Shown here: one piece after another, positions 1 to 7,693 of the stretch
Numbering within the stretch: position 1 is the first letter of the stretch
How the letters are laid out: the number at the start of each line of letters is the position of its first letter
Source of the DNA: CAWKMN01 sp963850765
GTDB taxonomy: Bacteria; Chloroflexota; Anaerolineae; Aggregatilineales; Aggregatilineaceae
Assembly (NCBI GenBank): GCA_963850765.1
Contig: CAWKMN010000006.1
Location: forward strand, 62,001-126,000
DNA length: 64,000 bases
Direction of reading: 5' to 3'
Program-made: the position numbers and the translations under genes
The notes under the pieces: generated by a model
The model's database searches: none
What the model was told of the DNA's origin: nothing
The model's input: only the letters and a program-made list of their open reading frames with translations

Positions 1-846
1 GACCGATTCCACGGCGAGAGCCACCGCCAATTCGAGCATCACAAAGATACCGGCCGCGCGCACCCGGTCGATGGCATCCCGCACGCGCTTGGCTTCCGCG
101 GGCACGTCCAGGTCCACGCCATCGACATAGACCTGCGCCACCCCAAACTGCGGCGGTTCGGTGTCAAACGGCTCAATCACGCGCACGTCCGTGATACCGG
201 ACATGCTCAACAGCGCGTTTTCGATGGCGATGATGCTGGCTTTGCCGGACGAGATCAGGGCGTTTTTGGCCCGTTCGCGCAGTTCGTCGTCGGTTTCGCG
301 CCGCTTGCCGGTGAAGATCGTCGCGTTGGCGTTGACCACCGACTTAATGCCCGGAATCGGCCGGGGCATCACGACGATGGTCTGGGGTAAAACGACCTCC
401 TGCTCGCCCCGGTTGAACGCCTGCACGCGCACATCAAGGCTGGTCCGATCTTTCGGCAGGGTTTTCGCTTCGACCGTCTGGTAAACCTTTTTGGGCGCTT
501 CCGGCGTGTCTTCGGTGGCAACCAGCGTCCCGAACGGGATCTGGATGTCTTCGTTGCCGATATCCCGCTGGAAGGTCACGATCCCTTCGGCAAAATCCGG
601 CTCGCCGCGCGTGATCCCCAGGATCGCCACCACCATGTCAAGCTGCTGCCCTTCGGCCGTATCCACATAAGCCGACAGGTAGACAAGCTGCATCTTTTCA
701 TAGAGCAGCGCCACTTCATAGGAGAAGGATTCAACCAGGGTGCGCGCCACGCTGCCGGTTTCAAAATCGGTGATCACCCCGGCCGCTTCTGCCTTGGCCC
801 GCATCGATTTAAAGACGTCGCTGAATTTCTTGGGTTCGAACGACAT
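1..846 (-). CDS. Baseplate J-like protein (gpJ/gp47 family), 3' end cut off
   Basis: The first 282 residues are visible and the frame runs open off the left edge. The protein starts MSFEPKKFSDVFKSM and carries the usual baseplate J pattern: an N-terminal helix region (ETGSVARTLVESFSYEVALLYE), then a middle domain with GKRRETDDELRERAKNAL near residue 190. In Mu and P2 the family forms the wedge of the contractile tail baseplate. The ATG at 846 has a G-rich ribosome site (GGGGGG) five bases upstream and lies two bases after the stop of the gp25 gene, so the two are surely co-transcribed. The C-terminal part and any tail-fibre genes lie outside the window. Confidence 0.9.
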   Translation of the reverse strand, partial: MSFEPKKFSDVFKSMRAKAEAAGVITDFETGSVARTLVESFSYEVALLYEKMQLVYLSAYVDTAEGQQLDMVVAILGITRGEPDFAEGIVTFQRDIGNEDIQIPFGTLVATEDTPEAPKKVYQTVEAKTLPKDRTSLDVRVQAFNRGEQEVVLPQTIVVMPRPIPGIKSVVNANATIFTGKRRETDDELRERAKNALISSGKASIIAIENALLSMSGITDVRVIEPFDTEPPQFGVAQVYVDGVDLDVPAEAKRVRDAIDRVRAAGIFVMLELAVALAVESV

Positions 847-848
847 AA

Positions 849-1295
849 CTACCCCCCGACCTGCAGCGGAATGACGAGGGTCAGGTCTTCGTCATCGCCC
901 ACGGGTCGCACGCGCACCGTGACCCGCAGGGTATCGCGCTCAAGACCCCGCGCGAGCGGCGCGAACGTCACGTCGGTGACTTCCTGGATGCGCGGCTCCT
1001 GCGCCAGACACTCCCGGATATAAATCCCGGCTAAACCGCGCGTCCGTGCGTTATTCAGTTCACCCACCAGCAGATGCAGCCGCGATCCGTAGTTCGGATG
1101 CCCCAGGCGGGCCAGCTCGCCGCGCCGGGTCAGCAGGCGGTTGATGATCGCCTGGGCCAGATTGGCGCGCCCGGCCACCGTGCCCAGGTCACTGCCGGCC
1201 GAGGACATCAGATCGACCGGCTCCCGGTCGGACGTCATCTGCTCGAACGCGCGCCGGGTAAGCTTGAGGTCTTTGAAAAAACGATCGCCGGGCAT
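849..1295 (-). CDS. GPW/gp25 family baseplate protein
   Basis: This 148-residue protein has the length and central motif of gp25-like baseplate proteins (LLTRRGELARLGHPNYGSRL at about residues 54-73, followed by LLVGE). In T4 and type VI systems gp25/TssE helps seed sheath polymerisation on the baseplate. It sits between the gpV-like and gpJ-like genes, the same place as Mu gp46. It starts with ATG, 12 bases after the upstream stop, with only a weak AAGG ribosome site about 11 bases away. The family call is firm; whether it serves a phage or a tail-like particle is open. Confidence 0.88.
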   Translation of the reverse strand: MPGDRFFKDLKLTRRAFEQMTSDREPVDLMSSAGSDLGTVAGRANLAQAIINRLLTRRGELARLGHPNYGSRLHLLVGELNNARTRGLAGIYIRECLAQEPRIQEVTDVTFAPLARGLERDTLRVTVRVRPVGDDEDLTLVIPLQVGG

Positions 1296-1307
1296 AGTCT
1301 GTCTGCC

Positions 1308-1961
1308 TTAATCACCGACTTTAACGGATCCGCTGGACGATGTGATTTTGCCCTGCACTTTGACCGGCGCAGGATTGGGCGTCCCTGTGGCCGATCCCGC
1401 CACCGCGATGATAAACGATCCCGAAGGAATCGTGACTTCGACCGTATCATCCTGGCGGGCAGCCCCCTTGCTGCCGTCGTTCAAATTCACCTCGCCTCCC
1501 GTAACCGTGACATCGCCGGCCGCCTCAATAATCACATTGCCGTCGGCGTCGATCTCGATCTTGGTCCCGGCCTTGGTGGTGAGGGATACCGTTTCCACAT
1601 TGGTCAGGACCATCTGGCTGGCATCGTTCTCGGGTGGGCGATCCTCATCGTTGTACAGCCGCCCAAGGATGATCGGCGCGTTGATGTCACCATGCACAAA
1701 TCCCACTACGACCAGATCCCCCACGTTGGGGATATTCGCCAGCCCGATATGCCCCGTGGCAATGGGCACTTTGCGCAGCTCAAAGTCGCTGCCGTCCGGC
1801 TGTTTGTGGTGCCTGAGCTTCACCGAGCACTGGTAATTATCCTTGTCACTGTCCGACGCATGCGGGAAGATCGAGGTCACGACCCCTAGTTCAAGGAACG
1901 AGAGTTTGAGCGCCTCCTGCTCGGCGACTTTTTTCATAATGCCGATGATGCTGTCCGTCAT
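1308..1961 (-). CDS. Phage baseplate assembly protein V-like (spike)
   Basis: The protein has 217 residues. The ATG at 1961 (MTDSIIGIMKK) overlaps the upstream gpD-like stop as ATGA, which decides the start although the frame is open further upstream. The N-terminal two thirds contain the OB-fold type region with GHIGLANIPNVGDLVVVGFV and APIILGRLYN, typical of gpV/VgrG-type spike proteins. The C-terminal part (TKAGTKIEIDADGNVIIEAA and onward) has the short alternating repeats of a beta-helix needle. In contractile tails this trimer makes the membrane-piercing tip with gpD. There is no fused effector domain and the protein ends soon after the needle. Confidence 0.86.
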   Translation of the reverse strand: MTDSIIGIMKKVAEQEALKLSFLELGVVTSIFPHASDSDKDNYQCSVKLRHHKQPDGSDFELRKVPIATGHIGLANIPNVGDLVVVGFVHGDINAPIILGRLYNDEDRPPENDASQMVLTNVETVSLTTKAGTKIEIDADGNVIIEAAGDVTVTGGEVNLNDGSKGAARQDDTVEVTIPSGSFIIAVAGSATGTPNPAPVKVQGKITSSSGSVKVGD

Positions 1962-2929
1962 AGTTCCAGCCCACAGATTCGGGTAAAAAAGCCTTTGCGG
2001 ATGTCCAGCCGGTGTTCCACACTGGTGATCTTGAACGTGCCGTTCTGATCGTCCAGCGGCATCGACGAGATTTCGATGGCATCCCCTAAACGCGCGGCAG
2101 GAGCGCCCAGCACATCCAGGGTACACGCCCGCCGGGACCGCAGCGCGTCGAGCACCGCCTCGGCAATGCGCCCGGCGTCTTCCTGGGTGCGGACGGCGGG
2201 ATCAAACCGCCGCCATACGCCGCTGCCTGTATCGCCCGCCGAACCTTTGACCTCTTTTTTCGTCAGCCACGAGGTGGAGTCCGGTCCCTGGCCGTGACTT
2301 GCCGGGCTGTCGCCGAAAATTTCCGCCCCGGTGATACCGTCCGTCGGGTGATCGAGGCGCAGCGCGAGAATATTCACGCCGTACTGGAACGGGTGCGTTT
2401 CAGCCGGCTCATACGGCGCAAAAACGATCTGATCGTCCACATCCGCATAGAGATCGAAGCCGCAGCGCTGCGCAAGCTGGCGCAGGCTGTCATAGGCGTT
2501 CAGACCGCCGCTGAAAGCATACGCCGGGAATTCCAGCCCGGATTCGACCGTGCCGGTGCTGATGTCGAGCAGTCCGGCTATATCGGATACGATGTCGCCC
2601 GCCTTGGATTTTTCATAAAACCGGTTGAAACGCGCGCCGACCAGCCTGTGAAACGCTCCGACGGCATGGACGGTGACGCGCTCAATGTCCCAATCCGCCG
2701 CCCCGACGATCCCGGTAAAGATCGGCTCTAGCTCGTCCTCGTAGCCCACTTCAATCGCAACCTCGTCTTCGGGCGCGATCGTCAATCCCACGGCAGGGGC
2801 CAACGTGATGCGGGCCGTATTCACGGGGGTGCCCAACGCGCAGAGCGTTCGAAGCTCGACCAGACGCGAATGAGCGGCTGACGTGTAATCGGCTGATCCG
2901 ATCGTGATGCGGTGGCTGACCGTGATCAT
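1958..2929 (-). CDS. Phage late control D family protein (tail hub)
   Basis: The protein has 323 residues from the ATG at 2929 (MITVSHRITIG). A TTG six codons upstream at 2947 is possible but would overlap the previous gene. It matches gpD/gp27-like hub proteins: an early EVGYEDELEPIFTGIVGAADW strand set, then NAYDSLRQLAQRCGFDLYAD near residue 150, a hallmark of the family. The hub connects the tube to the gpV spike. It overlaps the spike gene by four bases, which suggests coupled translation of partners that assemble together. The position equals Mu gp44. Confidence 0.87.
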   Translation of the reverse strand: MITVSHRITIGSADYTSAAHSRLVELRTLCALGTPVNTARITLAPAVGLTIAPEDEVAIEVGYEDELEPIFTGIVGAADWDIERVTVHAVGAFHRLVGARFNRFYEKSKAGDIVSDIAGLLDISTGTVESGLEFPAYAFSGGLNAYDSLRQLAQRCGFDLYADVDDQIVFAPYEPAETHPFQYGVNILALRLDHPTDGITGAEIFGDSPASHGQGPDSTSWLTKKEVKGSAGDTGSGVWRRFDPAVRTQEDAGRIAEAVLDALRSRRACTLDVLGAPAARLGDAIEISSMPLDDQNGTFKITSVEHRLDIRKGFFTRICGLEL

Positions 2930-2936
2930 CGGCTCA

Positions 2937-3521
2937 TCATCCCCCAATCCCGAACAACGACTGGAGATTACCGCCGATCAACTCCAGGCCGCCCATGGCA
3001 TCCTCGACCCCGTCCAGCGCGCCGCTCAAGGGTTCGAGCGGGTTGGCGATGTTGGGAATCGAGCCCAGGAGATCCGGCAGCGTAGCCGCATCCATAAAAC
3101 TCTGCGCGTCTTCCAGGATCGACGCATCCACGGCGGCGAAGTCAGGGGCGGCTTCGGGTTCGGGCGGCTCGACATATTCCATCAGGTGCAGGGTGTAGCC
3201 AAATTCATCCGGGCTGCCCGCCACCTCGAACACTTCAAACCGGGTAATGAGAACCTGACTGAAATACGCCTCTCCGACGATCTCTACCAGCAGATCCACC
3301 GGTTCGCGCTTCTTATACAGATCGCGCACAGCTTCCCGATCGTCCCGCGCCGTTGGACCATAAAAAATGCCCTCAACCTGCAAGCGCACCGAATCCCGCC
3401 CCAGGTTTTGCACGACGCTGCCTTCCAGGCCGGGGATGCGATGCTCAACCAGCGCGGCCTGTTCCAGGGTGGCCAGCTTATGAATACGGTTGAGTTGAAT
3501 ACTGCCGATCTCGATAGGCAT
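2937..3521 (-). CDS. Tail/baseplate protein resembling the gpN (DNA circularisation) N-terminal domain
   Basis: The protein has 194 residues. The first 120 (IELGS-like start, HRIPGLEGSVVQNLGRDSVR, then EPVDLLVEIVGEAYFSQVLI) resemble the N-terminal domain of Mu gpN, misnamed a DNA circulation protein, and LysM-type tail proteins that sit between tube and hub. The last 70 residues are acidic, low complexity, and end in a Gly/Leu-rich stretch (MGGLELIGGNLQSLFGIGG). Mu gpN is much longer, so this is a short version. It has an ATG start with GGGAG ten bases upstream. Its place between the tape-measure slot and gpD supports the call, but similarity was judged by eye only. Confidence 0.65.
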   Translation of the reverse strand: MPIEIGSIQLNRIHKLATLEQAALVEHRIPGLEGSVVQNLGRDSVRLQVEGIFYGPTARDDREAVRDLYKKREPVDLLVEIVGEAYFSQVLITRFEVFEVAGSPDEFGYTLHLMEYVEPPEPEAAPDFAAVDASILEDAQSFMDAATLPDLLGSIPNIANPLEPLSGALDGVEDAMGGLELIGGNLQSLFGIGG

Positions 3522-3526
3522 GGCGC

Positions 3527-4612
3527 TTAACTCCCGTAGAACCGTTTGTATTCTTCGGCCAGACTCCGGGAGAGCGCGTCCAGTAAAGTCTCGACATCCG
3601 GTTCTGAGGCGGCCTCCGCCACCTGCGACGACATCGACACGGCGACTCCGCCGTTGTCATCCGCTTGAGGTGGCCGCTCTTCTCGCCCTGCGTCCCGATC
3701 CCAGTCCCGAACCGGCTGCGCCGAAGCGATTTCACGGGAAGCGGGCTCCGCAGGCCGCGCGGTGGGACTTGGCTTCCCAGCGTCGGGCGGTGGAGCATCC
3801 TCACGATACGGCCCGGCGGAAAGTAACTGCGCCAAATCCTGTAACCCCCTGAGCGGCTTGTAAACGTCGGGTGGTTGGGAAGACCCGCCCATCCTCTCCG
3901 GCGGTAACTGCGTGCCGGCGGTTTCTCTCGCCACGGCCCGTGCGGGGATAGCCGGCGGCATGGGAGCCGATCCGGTGGATGGCTCAGGCTGAGCCGGCTG
4001 CCCATCCGCAGATCGCGGGCGCAGTGGTCGTGGTGACGCAGGCAGAGTGATGTCGGGCCGGGTGAAATCCTCGCCGGAAACCGACGACTCAGGCGCTAAT
4101 CCACGCGACGGCAATGGACGTTCTTCCTGCGACGTGAAGGGGTCCGGGCGGGCATCCGGTGCGGATGAAGCGGCGGCCTCGGTCCGGTGCTGCGGCTGGC
4201 TGGCGACAGCCGGCGGTTCAGGTCGAAAAGTTGGGTAAGCATCCGAAGGGTGTTCAGCAGGGAAAACTGGTCGCGCCGGATCAGACTCCGGATGAATATC
4301 CGCCCCAGACGCGCGCGGCGGTTTGGACGCGATAACATCAGGCGATGCAGCCGGGCGATCGGCAGGCTGCTTGTCGGGGCCGGATACGTCGTCAGCCGAA
4401 ACAGGTGCGCCTGGTTCCGGCAGATCATCCAGGGCCGCCGCCGAGCCAAGCCGGGCCGACAGCGCCTCGAACTGCTGGACAACACGTTCCCACAGCCGCT
4501 GAATATCCTGATTCAGGTCGGCCAGATCGCTTCCGTTCTCACTGATGCCGAGCGAGTCTCGCAGATCGTCCCGCAGCGACTCGCCCAGTTCAGTCAGCGC
4601 ATCACGGTGCAT
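3527..4612 (-). CDS. Proline-rich, largely disordered protein in the tape-measure position
   Basis: The protein has 361 residues. Residues 1-60 are a charged helical region (ESLRDDLRDSLGISENGSDL, DIQRLWERVVQQFEALSARL). Residues 65-330 are Pro, Ala, Ser, Asp and Arg rich with no predicted fold, and the last 20 residues (DALSRSLAEEYKRFYGS) look helical again. In Mu-type clusters the gene after the tail chaperones encodes the tape measure protein, normally long, helical and with hydrophobic segments. None of these traits is visible here. It could be an unusual short tape measure, a scaffold or a cargo linker. Start ATG 4612 overlaps the small chaperone frame by 11 bases. Function unknown. Confidence 0.6.
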   Translation of the reverse strand: MHRDALTELGESLRDDLRDSLGISENGSDLADLNQDIQRLWERVVQQFEALSARLGSAAALDDLPEPGAPVSADDVSGPDKQPADRPAASPDVIASKPPRASGADIHPESDPARPVFPAEHPSDAYPTFRPEPPAVASQPQHRTEAAASSAPDARPDPFTSQEERPLPSRGLAPESSVSGEDFTRPDITLPASPRPLRPRSADGQPAQPEPSTGSAPMPPAIPARAVARETAGTQLPPERMGGSSQPPDVYKPLRGLQDLAQLLSAGPYREDAPPPDAGKPSPTARPAEPASREIASAQPVRDWDRDAGREERPPQADDNGGVAVSMSSQVAEAASEPDVETLLDALSRSLAEEYKRFYGS

Positions 4613-4766
4613 GCGACTCTCCCTCGAGAAAGTGCAGATACATAGTTATCTGCGCCATGGTCATGGCGTGTAGCTGTTGTGGCGTCCACCCGAACTCACG
4701 CGCCAGCCGGTAAGCCGCCCGTGCCAGCGCTGAGGTTTCCAGATCGGTCAGGATCTTTTTTTTCAT
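4602..4766 (-). CDS. Tail assembly chaperone, downstream frame (gpT-like part), 54 codons
   Basis: This short frame reads MKKKILTDLETSALARAAYR, then LAREFGWTPQQLHAMTMAQI, and ends LHFLEGESHAP. The GWTP-x(5)-MTMAQI pattern is typical of the small second frame of tail chaperones (GpE/gp42 type). It overlaps the end of the 4696-5103 gene, shifted so that a minus-two or plus-one slip on an eight-A run joins them. It may also start alone at ATG 4766, but there is no good ribosome site. A joined product would have about 167 residues. In Mu the chaperone pair is likewise joined by a minus-two shift. Confidence 0.72.
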   Translation of the reverse strand: MKKKILTDLETSALARAAYRLAREFGWTPQQLHAMTMAQITMYLHFLEGESHAP

Positions 4767-5103
4767 CCAACCCGCTGATGTGGCGGATATGCCCGATCAG
4801 GAAATTGATCAGCCCCAGGTGCATCTGCCCGATCTGCCCGAGCGACAGCTTAGGCTCAAGCAGCGACTCCTGAATCATCAGCAGCGGGATCAGGCCGGCA
4901 TCATCTTTGGCGGCTTTCATGATGAGCAGGAACGTGCCGAGCGTCAGCGGGCGCAGGCGCACCAGCGTGTCGTGGCCGTTGGCTGTCTCACCAGCGGGGC
5001 GCAGGACGTCGGGTGGGATGAGCACATCATAGGTGACAGACGCGCCGGCCAGCAGGTCCTCCGCCGTGAGGTAAGTCAGCGTCGAGTTATCGCTCACAGC
5101 CAT
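4696..5103 (-). CDS. Tail assembly chaperone, upstream frame (gpG/gp41-like)
   Basis: The 135-residue protein follows the tube gene by nine bases and precedes the tape-measure slot, the standard place of the tail chaperone. It has an N-terminal beta region (TYLTAEDLLAGASVTYDVLI), then a helical part (LTLGTFLLIMKAAKDDAGLI, LSLGQIGQMHLGLINFLIGH). Its last coding stretch crosses a run of eight A bases (codons GAA AAA AAA GAT), after which the frame ends in a 19-residue tail unlike the rest. Such proteins coat the tape measure during tail assembly. The sequence is not close to any member I can name, so the call rests on position, size and the frameshift signal. Confidence 0.7.
   Translation of the reverse strand: MAVSDNSTLTYLTAEDLLAGASVTYDVLIPPDVLRPAGETANGHDTLVRLRPLTLGTFLLIMKAAKDDAGLIPLLMIQESLLEPKLSLGQIGQMHLGLINFLIGHIRHISGLDEKKDPDRSGNLSAGTGGLPAGA
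4753..4766 (-). promoter_or_regulatory. Likely programmed frameshift site (A8 slippery run)
   Basis: On the minus strand the sequence reads GGATGAAAAAAAAGATCC. The upstream chaperone frame reads GAT GAA AAA AAA GAT; the downstream frame continues AAG ATC CTG ACC. Moving back two bases on the A run, or forward one, joins the two. The site lies 61 bases before the upstream stop. Confidence 0.65.
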
Positions 5104-5112
5104 CCCCTGTTA

Positions 5113-5622
5113 TCAACCGCCGCTTTCTTCGCTGGCGATGCGCATGGCCCGGAACGAGACGGCTTCCATCACAAAATCATCCTCGGGCATTTTGAACGTC
5201 CAGCTTTCGAATTTCACGCCAAAGAGGATAATTTTGCTGCTGTTGTCTGGCAGCGCCGGATTTCTCAGATTGATCACGACATTAAAGGTGGGCTGCGCCA
5301 TCGCCCCGGTTGGGGGTGGGCTGATGGCACCCTCGCCCAGCAGCAGCCGGAGAAGCGCGCCGTTGATATGGGCGCGCTCGGCGAAGCCTTCAATGTTGAT
5401 ATTGCCGGGACGCAGTTCGGTCGCGAAGCGCCGGCCGATTTCGTGGTAGGGCTTGACGTCGTTCTTCACCGCGACCTCGACATTTTGCAGCCGCCCGACC
5501 ACGGTCGAGAGCTCGTACTCGCTGATCAGCGCATCGGCCAGACCACCTTCAACGGTGCTGCTGTCATCAATGGCGAGTACCACGTCGGCGTCCGAGCCGC
5601 GAAAGACGTTGGTGTTGGGCAT
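5113..5622 (-). CDS. Contractile tail tube protein
   Basis: The protein has 169 residues, the common size for inner tube proteins of myophages and related injection machines. It contains VVGRLQNVEVAVKNDVKPYH and EIGRRFATELRPGNINIEGF in the middle, then a strand-rich C-terminal half (FNVVINLRNPAL, IILFGVKFESWTFKMPEDDF), as in XkdM/Mup39-type tubes. Hexamers stack to form the rigid tube inside the sheath. The ATG at 5622 has an excellent AAAGGAG ribosome site and follows the sheath gene by 14 bases, in keeping with high expression. It is the only tube gene in the cluster. Confidence 0.85.
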   Translation of the reverse strand: MPNTNVFRGSDADVVLAIDDSSTVEGGLADALISEYELSTVVGRLQNVEVAVKNDVKPYHEIGRRFATELRPGNINIEGFAERAHINGALLRLLLGEGAISPPPTGAMAQPTFNVVINLRNPALPDNSSKIILFGVKFESWTFKMPEDDFVMEAVSFRAMRIASEESGG

Positions 5623-5636
5623 ATCGGTTTTCTCCT

Positions 5637-7310
5637 TTAGCCGAGGTACATCGTCACGACGATAAAATCAATGCTGAAGGTGGGGCGAATGGTCATATTG
5701 ACGATACATTCGCCGGCAATCTCCTGGGCGCGGGTGGCGCTGACTTCCAGTTCGTAGCTGACCAACGCTTCGCTGTCCACCATGCGCGTCAGGAACGCGT
5801 CGATCGTCGCCTTGAGCGCCGAACGGACACGTTCGTTGTTCAGCTTGCCGATATAGGGGTTAGAGGCTGAGCGCACCCCGTAAATGGCATAATCCACGAT
5901 GCGCCGTGTGGTGATCTGATGCCAGGCGGAGTTGGTCGCGGTGGTAATCCCCTTGACGATCCGGTAGCCTTCACGCTTTTCGACCGCCAGCACGCGCTGC
6001 GTCACCAGTTTTTCAAGCTGTGACGAGGTGAATTCCGCCGACAGGCCGGGGATATTGAGCGGCTTATTGGTGGGGCTGGACTGCACCGGCAGCGACGAGA
6101 TCAGCCCGGCTACGGCCGCCGCCGTGTACGCGCCCGGCAGCTTGGCCTGCGGCGATACCCGAATACCCGGCGCGACAAAAACGAGCCGCTCATGATTGAG
6201 CGGATGCCCGGCGATCACGTTCAGGTCGTCGGTGCCGTTGCTGCCGATGACGGCAATTCGCTCGCGGCGGATTTCCGCCGTGGTGTTGATATGTCCCAGC
6301 AAAGCCGTGACCATCTGAGCGTTGGAGGCGTGCTGCCCGGCGAGCAGCACGATGTTGACGATTTCATTTTCCAGCAGCGCGAGGCTGTTCTTATAATCGT
6401 TGGCGCTGGCGGTCTCGCCATCGGCCCCGGCCGAGTGACCGTCCAGCCCCGTGCCAAAAAGCTTGCTGCCGTTGGTATCGTCGGGCAGGGTATTGAAGAA
6501 GGCCGTTTCGTCGTCCTCATCGGTAAAGACCAGACGCGAGCGGGTGTTCACCTGTTCTGCCAGATGCGAAGCATCGGCGATGGTATAGGTTTCCTTGGCG
6601 GCTGCATACACCAGCTCGACTTTCCTGCTGTTGGCCGCGGGTACCTGATAGCTGGCGACAATCGTATCGGCGGCGACCGGTGCGAAACCGGTCAGGGTGG
6701 TAAACGTCAGCGCGCCGGTTGTCGTATTGATCCCAACTTCAGGCGCGGCGTTGTCAGGAGCCTCATCATATACCACGGTATAACTCAGCGTCTGGCCGGT
6801 GCTGGTCTGTCTTACGCGGATGCTGTTGAGGGGGCTGTCCGCCACCACATGCGAGCGTCCCAGCGAGGCCGCATTGCCGTCCAGTTCCTCGGTAACGGTA
6901 CTGTCTTCGTCGGCGGCACCAATCGAGATCCTGATGGCATTGCCCCAGGTGCCGGGCGTCGTGGCCATGAGTTTCGTGAGGAGCGTACCACCGCTGCGCG
7001 TCTGGTAGGCCGCGTTCGCAGCGGTATTGCTGGCGGTGCGCACCGCATAGACGGTTCGCCCGCCGTTGTTATAGACCTGCTCCAGCGCCCTGATCAGCGT
7101 GAGTTCGTTGTTGGTTCCACCGGCCCAGGAGTCCGCTTCGCCAAACATCTCGCGCGCTTCGGAAAAACTACCCAGGATTTGAAGAGAGTTTACCGGGCCT
7201 TTGGAGGCGGTTCCTACGATCCCGATGTTACCCGACACAACCCGACCAGCAGTGATCAGCCCTTCATCACGGACCGTGATATAAGTTCCTGGCAAGATTT
7301 GCTCTGGCAT
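5637..7310 (-). CDS. Contractile tail sheath protein
   Basis: The 557-residue protein starts MPEQILPGTYITVRDEGL and contains SGNIGIVGTASKGPVNSLQI and ELTLIRALEQVYNNGGRTVY, the N-terminal signature of phage tail sheath proteins. The C-terminal domain carries KGITTATNSAWHQITTRRIV, PYIGKLNNERVRSALKATID and FLTRMVDSEALVSYELEVSA, the conserved interlocking part. The middle (about residues 140-310) is a variable insertion domain. Contraction of this sheath drives the tube through a target envelope. It is the first gene of the operon, with a GGGGGAG ribosome site five bases from the ATG. The gene beyond it is divergent and unrelated to phage, so no head genes precede it here. Confidence 0.93.
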   Translation of the reverse strand: MPEQILPGTYITVRDEGLITAGRVVSGNIGIVGTASKGPVNSLQILGSFSEAREMFGEADSWAGGTNNELTLIRALEQVYNNGGRTVYAVRTASNTAANAAYQTRSGGTLLTKLMATTPGTWGNAIRISIGAADEDSTVTEELDGNAASLGRSHVVADSPLNSIRVRQTSTGQTLSYTVVYDEAPDNAAPEVGINTTTGALTFTTLTGFAPVAADTIVASYQVPAANSRKVELVYAAAKETYTIADASHLAEQVNTRSRLVFTDEDDETAFFNTLPDDTNGSKLFGTGLDGHSAGADGETASANDYKNSLALLENEIVNIVLLAGQHASNAQMVTALLGHINTTAEIRRERIAVIGSNGTDDLNVIAGHPLNHERLVFVAPGIRVSPQAKLPGAYTAAAVAGLISSLPVQSSPTNKPLNIPGLSAEFTSSQLEKLVTQRVLAVEKREGYRIVKGITTATNSAWHQITTRRIVDYAIYGVRSASNPYIGKLNNERVRSALKATIDAFLTRMVDSEALVSYELEVSATRAQEIAGECIVNMTIRPTFSIDFIVVTMYLG

Positions 7311-7506
7311 AAACTCCCCCTTTACGGGTTTTGTATCTAACCGACTTTTCTACCGATCGGGCTTTGAAGGTGCATGTGACCAATAGAGACATGCCATTAA
7401 CCGGTGCCGTCCAACAAAGCACCAACATGCCAGTGAAGCACTCCACCTGGCGTTAACTAAACAGTGTATATTTTCGCTAAAGCGTTATTATCATGATGTA
7501 TATTTA

Positions 7507-7535
7507 ATTTAATTCCAATTATTGAGCGATGTCAA
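7507..7535 (-). promoter_or_regulatory. Candidate sigma-70-type promoter for the tail operon
   Basis: Minus strand TTGACA (7530-7535), a 17-base gap, then TTAAAT (7507-7512). The -35 box is perfect and the -10 box is weak. It points toward the sheath gene. Confidence 0.5.
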
Positions 7536-7602
7536 TATTGTGAAATGTTTCCTGACCCTGTCGCTGCCGCGGTTGCGAGAGCAGCCCTCTGCACGGCGCT
7601 TC

Positions 7603-7632
7603 TTGACAGCCCAAATCAACCTGTCATACAAT
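7603..7632 (+). promoter_or_regulatory. Sigma-70-type promoter of the LacI-family gene
   Basis: TTGACA (7603-7608), an 18-base gap, then TACAAT (7627-7632). Transcription would start near 7639, about 55 bases before the ATG at 7694. Confidence 0.65.
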
Positions 7633-7646
7633 GAAGATGATTTCGA

Positions 7647-7669
7647 GAACGGTCACGGGAACGGTCACG
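7647..7669 (+). repeat. Tandem direct repeat, possible operator
   Basis: GAACGGTCACG occurs at 7647-7657 and again at 7659-7669, a 12-base period, just after the predicted transcription start of the LacI-family gene. A repressor bound here would block its own gene; this is inferred from position. Confidence 0.45.
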
Positions 7670-7693
7670 ACAACGCTCAGCAGGGACACGGTG

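Larger units (their letters stand above)
7311..7693. other. Divergent control region between the tail operon and lacI-like gene
   Basis: The stretch is markedly AT-rich at 7455-7540, unlike the flanking genes. It holds a minus-strand promoter candidate for the sheath gene (7507-7535), a small inverted repeat CGCT-AA-AGCG at 7475-7484, a plus-strand promoter for the regulator gene (7603-7632) and 12-bp tandem repeats (7647-7669). A leader of about 190 bases lies before the sheath ATG. I see no gene in it. Confidence 0.6.

Noticed and set aside
1074..1889. Long plus-strand frame of 271 codons opposite the baseplate genes
   Set aside because: It lies antisense to clearly conserved gp25 and gpV genes and its translation is composition-driven, without a ribosome site or domain.
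6192..7340. 382-codon plus-strand frame opposite the sheath gene
   Set aside because: It is a shadow of the sheath reading frame; no start signal or family features.
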